A stretch of 32,319 bases of DNA. Source: Candolleomyces eurysporus (Eukaryota > Basidiomycota > Agaricomycetes > Agaricales > Psathyrellaceae). A program made the position numbers and the translations under genes. Positions 1 to 9,475 of the stretch are shown here, one piece after another. The notes beneath the pieces are model-generated. The model saw only the letters and a program-made list of their open reading frames with translations. It was not told where the DNA came from and made no database searches. Location: the NCBI GenBank assembly GCA_027579435.1, contig JANBPK010001559.1:1-32319 (forward strand), read 5' to 3'. How positions within the stretch are numbered: the first letter of the stretch is position 1; each line of letters starts with the position of its first letter.

Positions 1-234
1 CTTGGGAGGAACGACAGTTGGTTTGGGAGGAAGGGTCGGCGGCTTGGGAGGTACAAGCGTCGGCTTAGGAAGGGTAGGAAACGTCAACGTCGGCTTCGGC
101 GGCACCGGAGCAGGCACGGGCAACGGGAGCGGCTCGGTGTCGGTGTCGCGAGCATTAAGGGGCAGAGCAGCACCCTGAGCTCCGAGAACGACGGCGAGCG
201 CGACGAAGGTTGCGAAGAAGCCTTTGAGCTGCAT
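1..234 (-). CDS. Secreted proline-rich protein, 5' end only
   Basis: The start codon is at 234 and the frame stays open to the window edge, so at least 78 residues are visible and the C-terminus is missing. The protein begins with a charged tip (MQLKG) and a hydrophobic stretch (FFATFVALAVVLGAQGAA) that reads as a secretory signal peptide, probably cleaved after Ala-rich residues 20-23. The mature part is low complexity: LPLPVPAPVPPKP followed by repeated PPKPT / LPKPT blocks. This pattern suits a small secreted or cell-wall-associated protein. No catalytic motif is visible, so no specific function is claimed. A TATA box lies about 73 nt upstream. The start is well supported by the signal peptide; whether introns follow cannot be seen. 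Confidence 0.75.
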   Translation of the reverse strand, partial: MQLKGFFATFVALAVVLGAQGAALPLNARDTDTEPLPLPVPAPVPPKPTLTFPTLPKPTLVPPKPPTLPPKPTVVPPK

Positions 235-306
235 TTTCAGCTTGAGATTACTGGAACTCGGAAAAGGATTTTTCGAGTGAAGAACGAAGGCTCAGTCCAA
301 TCCCTC

Positions 307-313
307 TTTTATA
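307..313 (-). promoter_or_regulatory. TATA box of the proline-rich secreted protein gene
   Basis: On the minus strand this reads TATAAAA, about 73 nt upstream of the start codon at 234. Spacing and sequence fit a core promoter with a short 5' UTR. Confidence 0.6.
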
Positions 314-1965
314 CCTTCCAGGTCGATTCCGTGCCGCTATTCCGCCCACTTCCTCGTTCATTCTGGTAAGTGATTACATCTAATCGTAGAACATAATGCA
401 ATATGCCTAGGTTTCTCCTTCAATCAAAAGTCCTTCACTTGTCCATAGGTGGTAGAACCGACTCCAGAATTAGAACTTCGCTGTCTTTCAACAAGGAAGT
501 CTTGTTCGACAGCCTCTACTTGTCTAAAAATACCCGGGGCCCCTTTTGAACGATGATTGCAACACACAACGCCGAACNCAACCAGTCTACTGCCAGGAAA
601 AATCATTCTCGAGGCAAGTTCTGTGTGCTGCTTCGAGTTTCGGATCCGGAGAGCAGTTACATTTCCAGAAATAGCTCCTCAAACTCCTGTTTCTGTCGGT
701 GAAAGCTACTCCAAATGCCAAGCCACCGAGTAGTAATCTATCAGAGAACTGAAGAATCACGTACATCGGGCTGCAGACAAGCTATCGTGGTTCCATGAGT
801 TCTAACGTTAGCAGCTAGATTAAATGCATTGAAATGTCTCGATCCAGTCAAACTTTTTCTAAATCTCGAACATACGAGCAACACATCAGCTCCATATACC
901 ATTGCGCGATGGCTTTCGGGATTGCGTTTGTTCACCAAGCTGACATCTGAAGTCCGTTCAAAGTCAGCTATAGGTTCTCTAGATGAAGCCAGCTGTCATT
1001 GTCGTAAGGCCCTCTGATTCTTGGTGGTCTCATCTCGCATCGATTTGGCGCGAACCAGATATCAGAACTGTGATCAAAAGCGTCGGAACAGTCCAGCAAC
1101 CTACCGGATGCGGAGGATCGGCGCTGCAACCGTTTAAACAATTAGCCTTACAGGCCTGCGGCAGCGGACGCTTTCTAAACTGCCGGAGGCCTTTGAGTGG
1201 GTGAGATACTGAGGAGGGGGCTGGCTGGCTTTGAACACGAATAATGGTCAAGGCTAGTAGGACCTCCTCCCTGAGGCTCTAGCCCGACAATTCATCGATA
1301 TGGCTTCGAGGAATTGAAGGAGAAGCAATTTTTTTTGCATACGGAGCCTACAAGCTGCTGCGGTCCCGCCACAGAAGGGAAGCTCGGTGTTCCATACGGG
1401 TTACATCAATATTTTTATCGCAGACCGTTCAAGCGAGAAAGATCCTCGAGATTGTGCTTTAAATACTGCGAAGGCTTCTAGGTCTCGAAAGAAAGAAGTT
1501 CTCGAATCAGTGAATACGAGTGAAACTGATATTTCGAGGGGGTTGAACGAACTTCTTACTTTACCTTCGATTTAATTATTTTTCTGGATCCCGGATTTCA
1601 AAATTCTAATGAAAACAACTCTTCAGCGAATCCACACCAGCAGAAGGGATCCATCAATAAAATCCTGTGCACAAGGCCCTCGACGGATTTCATACGTGCC
1701 CCTCGAGTCGTAATTTGAGAAGCTCGCTACTCGTTGTTGAACGTTGGACAAGGGTGGATTTTCAGCTCCATCTTATCTTATCGGATACACTGATCGCGTT
1801 GGATCACTGCCACCGACTGCGAACGCGGGGCCAATTTACCCCTTGTTCCCTCCCCTCCCAGCTCAAGAACGAGGGCTTGTCACTCCATCTTCCAACAAGA
1901 TATCTTTTCTTAACATATAGGACAGCGGGTTCGATCATCTATCAATCTCCTAGACTGTTATAACT
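314..1965. other. Intergenic region, nothing recognised
   Basis: About 1.65 kb separates the divergent proline-rich protein and sirtuin genes. Only short unrelated open frames occur (under 100 codons, overlapping on both strands), with no domain, tRNA or repeat that I can support. It presumably holds both promoters. One ambiguous base is at 578. Confidence 0.5.
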
Positions 1966-4022
1966 ATGCCAAGGAAGAGCAGAAATAGCGGCCCCCGAGT
2001 CCTCAAATCCAGAGATATTCCGTCTCTCGCTAGCTACATCAAGTCCAAGGATTGCAAAAATATCGTACTGCTGGTAAGTATCGCACTAAGCACACTCGGA
2101 ATAACGTTTAACTGGGCCGTATGGTCGACAGCTCGGTGCCGGTAAGCCATTCTTGAGCGAGCAGGCCACTCTACGAGTAGCAGGTCGACTAACACCCGAT
2201 GGTTCCATTATTCCCCGTATACATCCGTTCTTTGCGTCACAGGAGTCAGTACTTCAGCTGGAATACCAGACTTCAGGTCTCCAAAGACAGGTAAGCACGG
2301 AAAATTTGCGATCTCTTAGTAGAGCGCTCAAAGTCGGGGCCCGGGCGTCCTTATTTCCCTTCCACTTACTCCTAGGTCTTTACGTGAGTCTGGAGGATTC
2401 TTTGTCACTGAGCGCTATTCCCTGAGCTGCCTTCTACTCCGCATGCCCTCCTGGCCTGCCAGTCCAATCTGGCCAGATTGAACCTCCCACATCCAGAAGC
2501 TGTCTTCGAAATCCATTTTTTCCGAACAAACCCAGTACCCTGTGAGTTTTCTGCTTTGTTGCGCGATTACAGAATCATTAAGCAGCTCAATCTACCTTTA
2601 TTCCCATCCCCACAACTATGACATTGTACGAATCGCACCATCCGTACATCGTTGCTGCCAAAAATGGCGTCACGTATACCCCGCCTAGTCTACACCCTCG
2701 CCCATGAGCTCTACCCGGGAAAATTCCGGCCTACAATCACCCATTCATTTGTCCGTCTCCTCACAGAGAAAAATCTGCTCCTCAAATGCTTCACGCAAAA
2801 CATCGACACACTCGAACGACGAGCCGGTGTACCCGGCGAAAAAATCATCGAGGCCCACGGGAGTTTTGCTACCCAGCGCTGCATTGACTGCAAAACTCCC
2901 TTTGACGACGAACGCATGAAGAAGCATATCCTGGAGAAAAAGATCGCAAGATGTGACCGCTGCAAAGGATTGATCAAACCTGACATCGTTTTCTTCGGTG
3001 AATCGGTAGGTTGTCCATGTCCACCAGACCTTCAATTTTTGCTACCCCTTTTTTTATTTTCGATTCTTTATCCTTCTTCTGGACCTCCGTTCCTTTATTG
3101 TTCTTCCTTCTTCTTCTCTCGCTTCCGCTCTAGGGGCCGGGGGCTAGGTCACCATACGTTCGCCGTTGGGTCATCTGCCCAACCCAACGAACTCTCGTCC
3201 TCGGGGTTCCTGATCTTAACCAAACACGCTGGCACCCCATTTTTATTTTATTTTATTTACACCTTCACACCGATATTGGCCCGTTATTTCCAATTTGCTA
3301 TCCTTCGCCTTGACATGAATTCACCAATGTGCCAACCAGCTACCATACCACGTTTGCTGACAAACCAACGTTTCATACTATGCAGCTCCCACCCCAATTC
3401 ATCACGTCCATCCCCCTCCTCCAATCTGCCGACCTTCTCATTGTGATGGGTACTTCACTCACTGTCCACCCATTCGCCTCCCTGGCCGGTCTCGTCAATG
3501 AAGATTGCCCACGCGTCCTGATCAACATGGAACGCGTAGGCGACTTTGGTCAACGCGCAGACGACGTGATCTTACTAGGTAAATGCGACGATATTGTCAA
3601 AGACCTGTGCAAAGAGCTCGGATGGGGGGGACGAGCTTTCAGAAGCCTGGGAGAAGACTGCCGAGCTTGTCGAGCGTACTCCTGAATCTGCCGGTGATGA
3701 CGAGGAAGGAGAGGAAGGTGGAGCCAAAAAGAAAGGAGATGACAAGACAGCTGAATTAGACAGCGGCGATCAGGACGAGAAGAGAGTCCAAGACGAAGTC
3801 GACGCTCTAACAGCAGCCGTCGAAGAGAGTTTGAAGCTGACTGAGGTTTCTGCTTCTACATCTACACCTGGAACCTCCAAGACAACTGAAAGTACGCCCT
3901 CGAGCGAGAAAGGCGCCCAAAAGAACCCAGAACGTCGCACCTCGGTTTTAGGCCGCCTCGTATCGAAACTAAGCCCAAACACCCATGGGAAGAATCAAGC
4001 CGGTGACAAGGAGAAGTTGTAA
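1966..4022 (+). CDS. HST2: NAD-dependent protein deacetylase, Hst2/SIRT2-type sirtuin (frame broken at G7)
   Basis: Seven exons: 1966-2073, 2132-2141, 2243-2290, 2376-2383, 2463-2541, 2689-3005, 3386-4022. The joined frame gives the NAD-binding motif GAGVSTSAGIPDFRSP followed by TGLY, then TQNIDTLE, the catalytic histidine in AHGSF, zinc ligands CIDC and CDRC, IVFFGESLP and MGTSLTVHPFASL. These define a class I sirtuin, and the Leu before GAG together with the overall layout is SIRT2/Hst2-like. Such enzymes remove acetyl groups from lysines of histones or tubulin using NAD+. The last intron (3006-3385) is long for this locus. After CKELGW a run of seven G (3624-3630) shifts the frame: as written, translation stops at 3685 (about 289 aa). 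Skipping one G continues ELSEAWEKTAELVE into an acidic low-complexity tail ending at 4022 (about 401 aa). The second reading looks correct, so the break is probably a sequence error. Confidence 0.9.
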
Positions 4023-4764
4023 TAATACATAGAATGAACTGCCTCATCAAACCTAGTATCTACCTGCTGTACATTACTATCAGACTGACAGAACCTCAAA
4101 CGACGAAAGAAATGTCTGCCTCACATACTACCCTTTATTCCCGCACTGACCGAGCAAGGGAAAGAGTCCCCACAGAGGCAACGTATTTTGACCACTCTAC
4201 GTTCATGATCACTCATGATTTACTTTTGTCCCAACTCCGCATGAATGAACCAAGTCACCAGTTACACCCACTTCCTCCCGCAAAGGAGGAGAAAGCTAAA
4301 CTAGATCCTCCTTGATCCCACCCAGCGTCGAGCCACAACAGCATCTACATCCTTCTCAAGGTGAGAGATCGGCGATGAGCCGGCCTTGGGAAGGATGGTG
4401 GATGGGACAGTAACCAAAGTGGAGCAGAAAAAGCAGCCATCTGAACGCCGAGCAAAAGACGAGCCCCAAGAGGGAAGGAGAGAGAACCATGCCGATCATA
4501 TCACGAACGAAAACCGAGGAAAGAGCAGGAACCTTACGTATAGGGAAAGAGAACATGCAAATGAAGTGATAAAGAAATGAAAAATTACATTGCACAACAA
4601 AGTATCACGACCAAGAAGGAAAATGCGGGGAAACGTCAAGAAAGAAGGTGAATAATGCAACAAAGGGGAACGGAAGAAAGAAAGAGAGCGTTGTTAGATA
4701 GATACATAATGCGATCCAGAATGAGGAAACAGACAGCCAGACAGATACACGTGCACGCGTGCAT
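4023..4764. other. Convergent intergenic region (3' UTRs)
   Basis: The sirtuin (plus) and the FYR-domain gene (minus) end towards each other here. The stretch at roughly 4380-4720 is strongly purine-rich on the plus strand. No gene is supported. Confidence 0.5.
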
Positions 4765-7666
4765 TTATGGAGGCGGTGGAGGTCGATACGCCTGCATAAG
4801 GCTAGCCAAAGTGGGTGCTGGAGTGTTAGGGGTGATAGGTGTAGGAGCCTGAGTAATCACAGCGCCGTTAGGCAATGTAGTAGTTGGCACAGTAGCGGGC
4901 ACTGCAGCTGCAGGTTNGACCTCGCTGATGATCGCCAGGGTTCGTTTCACCTTGCGGTGCAGGTGTGTTGCTCGTACTCGGCTCAGCTGACGACCCAGCC
5001 GCGGGAGGCTGTTCTGACAACGGAGGCGTACCGTGCTGATGCTCGGCTAGTTGCTGAGCAGCGGCCTGAGCTATAATATGTTGAGGATAGTGCGACAAGC
5101 CTTTGGGAAGTTCTCCGGGGCTAGCCTGTTCTTCATGCCGAAGTCTCTTCTCCCGTTCGAGTGGAGAATGATAAACAGCTCCTCGAGGCACCGCAGCGTC
5201 GTATTCTTCCGGGAGAGCAGGTATGACGGCAGCATGCCGGCCTCCAAGCGGACTATAGATTCATTATTAGAAACGAACATCCCTACTCAAATGAGACGAA
5301 TACTCACCCTCCCTCAATAAAATTCTGCCAGACGTAATCTCTCAAACGGTCGGAATTCGGTAACTGCTGAATGAGATGCTTGATGGTATTCTGGCCCAAT
5401 CCAAAGAAATCGGGACCAGACACAGAGTTCGAATGCTGCCGATTGCGGATGGCGTTCGCCTGCTTGACAATATTTGACCAAGCACCGGTAGCAGTCCCAG
5501 CGATCACAGGCCGGTCGGGTGTATCGGCGGGAACAATCTGGAACTTGGGACCATCACCCCCATCCAGAATCGTGCAATGATAGACGACCTCAATGTTGGG
5601 GTTGATAGTTGAGAGATACCGGCTATGACGCTCATTAATAAAGGATCGGAGAAGCAGCGATAGTGATAACATACCGGGTGACTTCATATCCTACTGGGAA
5701 GATATACCGTTCCGTGTGGAAATGCTCCCGCAGACAAATGTTACCCAATCTGAGCACCGTCATAATACCCACGTTGAGCGGAAGCATTGGCTTGCCGTGT
5801 TTATCGCGAGGAACCAGGGGTATGCTGTAGCTCTTGCTGGTGACAGTATGAGCCTTTAGACGCTTTGGCTTCGCACGGGGAAGTTCGGCCATAGCCTGGG
5901 GTGGTCGTGATTGAGTCGAGGATGTGGGAGTGGGTGGTACGTTGGCGCCTGGAGGATACATAGTGGGGCTGGCCAGCATCGGGGGTGCGGTCAAATAGAA
6001 ATATGGATTATAGGCATATGACGGCGTGCTTGGTGTGGCAGCAATTGGGGTGACCGGACTGGGATAGTACATGTACGGGGGCATGAAGAAGGAATGCGCG
6101 CTGGTGGGTGTAGGCGATCCAGCAGGATTGTTAGACTTGGGGACCATGATCGTGCTGAGACTCAGATACGGGTTGCTGCTCAGAGAATTACCGGATGTAG
6201 GACTTCGACCTGGGGGTGCGGACGCAGATGTGGCATCGGATTCTGTGGGCTGAGCTGGCGGGGCAGGAGACGAAGACTTCGCCGACTCAGAAGCGGTAGC
6301 AATTGATTCGTCTCTCGAAGTTGACGAGGAAGCGGCCTGTTGCTCAATGGGAGGCTCGGGAACGGCGGGGAGATCCGACGTGTTTTGAAGAGTCGCTGCA
6401 GGTTCGGCATATTTGCCGGTGGTGGGAGGCTGCTCTGCGTCTGCTGCCGTACATGAGCCGGCAGGCTGATGAGCATCTTGCGCCGCAGGACTCGGTGGCC
6501 CAGAAGGTGTTGAGACGGATTCTGGAAAGGGGACGGTCGCAGGCACCTGGGGGCTGGATGGACGAGGTTCGTGCATTACGGCATCTTCAGGCGGAATTAT
6601 GCCAGACGACTGTGGAGATACTGAGCTGGTATCAGGTCTTGCTTCTTCTATGACGTCGGGGGAAGGCTTTGCATTGTCAAGCGTTGGGGTTTGTTTATCC
6701 AGTGCAGACGGGGAGCGCGTCGTAGCTCGGGGCGACGCTTCCACACCATCATTTTGTGGCACAGCCGAACCTTGTTCAGCGTCCATAACATCGGGGGAAT
6801 GACGAGCCAGTGGTGAGGCAAAGCGAGGAAGGTGGTCGTCTACAATCATCGCACTCGACTGCGATGATATCGAGGGACGGGACTTGTGTCGTTTTGCGGC
6901 CGAGCCATACGACGCGTCGTGATCATCATCTTGCGCAGACCTCTTAGAGCGAGTCTTGGGCGAGTGAGACCCGTTGGAGGGCGAGAGATCAGAGCCTGAA
7001 GATTTGGACTTTCCGCTTGAAGCCCGTGTCCGGTGACTGCCCCTCTGGTGGTCGTCCCTTGGCTCTGGGTCGCGCGATGCCCTACGGCGCGGTGGCAGGA
7101 GGGTGTCTTCTTCGTCCTCGTCCTCTTCCTCAATCGCCTTGCGGAGATTTTCTTCAAAGGAGGTGCGTGCACGTGCATTGAGCAATGTGCGCGGCAAGGC
7201 ACTGGCCTGTGGCAGCGTGCCTGGAGAGGACCCTGGAGAGCCATTATACTCCATTAGCTGCTGCTGCTTCTCGAGCTCCATTATCCGCTCCAAAAGGTAG
7301 CTATCATAACGGTCAAAAAAACACGAGCCATCCATCAGAGCCGATGCACGTACTCTCTTTCCTCGCGCATCCTGACGTTCCTCTCTCCCGATCGCTGGAG
7401 CTCGGTGCTGGTTTCCTTGTGTTTCTGGGTCATTAGCGAAATGGTCAGGGCTCTCTCTCTTTTGATCGAGAAAGAGAAAAGGCACTGGGACCCACCTCCT
7501 CGAGCTCAAAAAAGCGCCTCTTGAGCTTCCTGTATTTGTCCTGGATCTCGAGGTTGTCTCTCGACTTGGACGAGCCGGAGGCGGCGGGGGCGGCGGTGGA
7601 GGGCTGGGCTGTCGCTGCCGTCGACGACGAGCCCATCACGATGTCCTTATCGCTGGTCGGCGGCAT
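4765..7666 (-). CDS. Coiled-coil FYRN/FYRC-domain nuclear protein, TBRG1-like
   Basis: Five exons on the minus strand: 7666-7496, 7424-7354, 7300-5675, 5622-5308, 5252-4765. The product is about 889 aa once the N at 4917 is treated as an extra base. Residues about 41-95 form a charged coiled coil (KYRKLKRRFFELEEKHKE, then REERDYLLERIMELEKQQQ), as in TBRG1 and related chromatin proteins. A Ser/Pro-rich, probably disordered middle of nearly 500 residues follows, with basic nuclear-localisation-like clusters (PPRRRAS, KTRSKRS). The FYRN segment (LPLNVGIMTVLRLGNI to FPVGYEVTRRYLS, near 590-630) and FYRC segment (CTILDGGDGPKFQIVPAD to WQNFIEGG, to about 728) come next. The tail is Ala/Pro/Gln-rich and ends in PPPPP. 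FYRN and FYRC are found in chromatin-associated proteins, so a nuclear regulatory role is inferred. Intron positions restore the frame exactly. Confidence 0.85.
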
Positions 7667-7671
7667 GGCAT
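7636..7671 (-). promoter_or_regulatory. Overlapping upstream ATG / short uORF of the FYR-domain gene
   Basis: An out-of-frame ATG sits five bases before the main start (AATGCCATGCC) and opens a 12-codon frame (11 residues plus stop) that ends inside exon 1. If both ATGs are scanned, it could lower translation of the main frame. Whether the transcript includes it is not known. Confidence 0.35.
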
Positions 7672-8411
7672 TGGGGCTGGGGCCTGGGGGGCGACGATGA
7701 AGGGGGGAGGGTGAAAGGGAAGCGAGGTGATGCGAGAGTCTGGGAGAGATTCTGCCAAACCACCCAATCCGAAAGTCCAAAACCTGAAGGAGGCACGCCC
7801 AAGCCGGCACAAACAACACAAACACAACGCCATGTGTTGCAAATAAGCACACACTCGGCGTCTTCCGGCCGGCGACGCACCGCCTCCTCGTCCCGACGAC
7901 CATGGAGGTCCCTTGGCCAATCTGTCGGCCACAGTCTAGCCAGAATAATTATTGCGAGGCGCTGGTATGCAGGCACGCGACCTGAGATTAAATTCGCTGG
8001 CTGCGAGCTGGCAGCGTGACGTGCTTCATGAAGATCACCGGAGCGAAACGCATCCGGCGCAGCCCAGTGCTCCCAGGCAAAATCCCAGGCAAAATCCCAG
8101 GTCATTGGACATCGATGAGATTGCCGGTGCAAAGCGGTCGCAGCAGCGATAAGCCTGATGAAATAGATATAGACCCATCTACGCCTCGAGGTCCCTATAT
8201 CGCGATGGGAGATTAAGAGAATGAGGTCATGGTAACGATTCAAGGCAACGCGTTCGAGATTGAGAGATACCGGATACATAAAACGAGAAGGGAGAAAGAG
8301 TGGGATGGGATTTATATTATATTTGGATCGTCCTTCAGAAAAACAGCGAGCGATTAACGCAAGACGAGACGAGGAGACATTAAGAGACGGAAGGAGAGAT
8401 TCTTCTTAAGC
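7672..8411. other. Intergenic region between cofilin 3' end and FYR gene 5' end
   Basis: About 740 nt hold the cofilin 3' UTR and the promoter and 5' UTR of the FYR-domain gene. A short direct repeat (CCCAGGCAAAAT twice plus a partial third copy) lies at about 8072-8101. A 210-codon minus-strand frame across the region has no domain and looks fortuitous. Confidence 0.5.
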
Positions 8412-9123
8412 TTAGGCACCCTTGTTGGCCTTGTCCAGCACTGCAAATGAAACAGACAGTATATCGTCAGCTTGAATAGACGAAGGGTACGCGCATCGAC
8501 TCACCAGTCTCGTAGCTCACCTCCTCAAGGTCGGTTCCTTGAATCTCCAAGGCAATACCTTGCAGACTACGGCGGAGCGCATCCTTGGACGATGCGTACA
8601 CCATCTTCTGCTTGATCTTTGAGCCATCGGGAGACCTATCAAAGTAGCACGACATCAACCACACTATCCGCATGAAAGACGACGGAGGGTGGTGCTCACC
8701 ACGAGAAGAAAGTGAGCTTGTTCCTCTTCCCCGCACCCTCCTTCTCAAACTCAAAATCAAAGACCGCAAATCGTGGTTGGTCTTCAGGAAGGGATTCCAA
8801 AAAATCTTCATAAGTCCCCGAGCTCGTCTTCTCAACAACAATCTCCGTGTTCTGAGCGTTCAACTGGTAGATAATGAACTTGTGCTTCTTCCCCAACTTG
8901 AGCTCTTGGTATGCACTCAAGCATTCTGCGTTTACGCCAACTCCGGAGGCCTACGAAAGGTCGCAGCACGTCCGTTGAAAGCATTGAGTGCGAGGTTGAG
9001 ATGGCGATGGCGATGGCGATTACGATTAATAGTTTCAGTCGACACCGCCGTCGTCGTCGTCGTTGGCAGCAACACGATCAGCGTCACGGTCTGACACGAA
9101 ACGTCCATTGGCCTACTCACCAT
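8412..9123 (-). CDS. COF1: Actin-depolymerising factor / cofilin
   Basis: Four exons on the minus strand: 9123-9121 (ATG only), 8950-8700, 8635-8505, 8440-8412, giving 137 aa, the usual size for fungal cofilin. The protein starts [20 protein letters not shown], with the Ser3 that is a phosphorylation site in many cofilins. A single ADF-H domain follows: [37 protein letters not shown], and the long actin-binding helix around [17 protein letters not shown]. It ends VLDKANKGA. Cofilin binds G- and F-actin, severs filaments and promotes turnover in the cytoplasm, notably at cortical patches. The first coding exon is just the start codon, followed by GTGAGT; no other ATG gives the conserved N-terminus. 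The neighbouring upstream gene on the same strand is alpha-actinin. The 170-nt first intron contains GGCGAT and CGT short repeats. Confidence 0.95.
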
Positions 9124-9475
9124 GCTTATAGATAGAGAACGATGAGCGAGATGGGGTCGTAGTTGAGAGGGAAGATGCGGTTAAATAGATGTTGGCTGTG
9201 GGCGGCGATGTCTGGACCTAGATCATCAAAAGGGAACTTCCCAAATTTGGGAAGGCGATAAGATTATCTCAGCGCCGGCGCAGGCCTTCTTCGCTGTGCC
9301 CGCTGCTCGCAGCACTGCCGCCCTGTGCTCAGCGGGCATTCTTGACCTCCAAGGCCAGTTGCGAAGCAAAAAATTCAAATATTACAGACTGCATGATGCA
9401 TGCCGTATGGCAAAAGACCAAAAATCTACATATGGGCGGCGAAATCTGCTACTCTATTACTACTACACATGCTTC
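9124..9475. other. Cofilin promoter / alpha-actinin 3' region
   Basis: About 350 nt separate the alpha-actinin stop from the cofilin start, both on the minus strand. It should contain the alpha-actinin 3' UTR and the cofilin promoter. No other gene is seen. Confidence 0.5.

Noticed and set aside
1387..1963. Small plus-strand frames before the sirtuin
   Set aside because: No start context, domain or splice continuity with the sirtuin; probably non-coding promoter or spacer sequence.
2652..3446. Single 264-codon frame starting MLPKMASRIP in the sirtuin
   Set aside because: It reads through from one intron into the 380-nt intron; only the middle (2689-3005) is true exon.
5635..7509. Single-exon reading of the FYR gene starting MSSRRWVPVPF
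   Set aside because: It reads through two introns; the spliced model gives the conserved coiled coil and joins all phases.
8072..8101. Possible minisatellite or CRISPR-like repeat
   Set aside because: Only two and a half copies of a 12-nt unit, with no spacers; a small local duplication.
7647..8279. 210-codon minus-strand open frame upstream of the FYR gene
   Set aside because: No domain; it overlaps the first coding exon of the real gene in another frame, and its composition looks like GC-rich chance.
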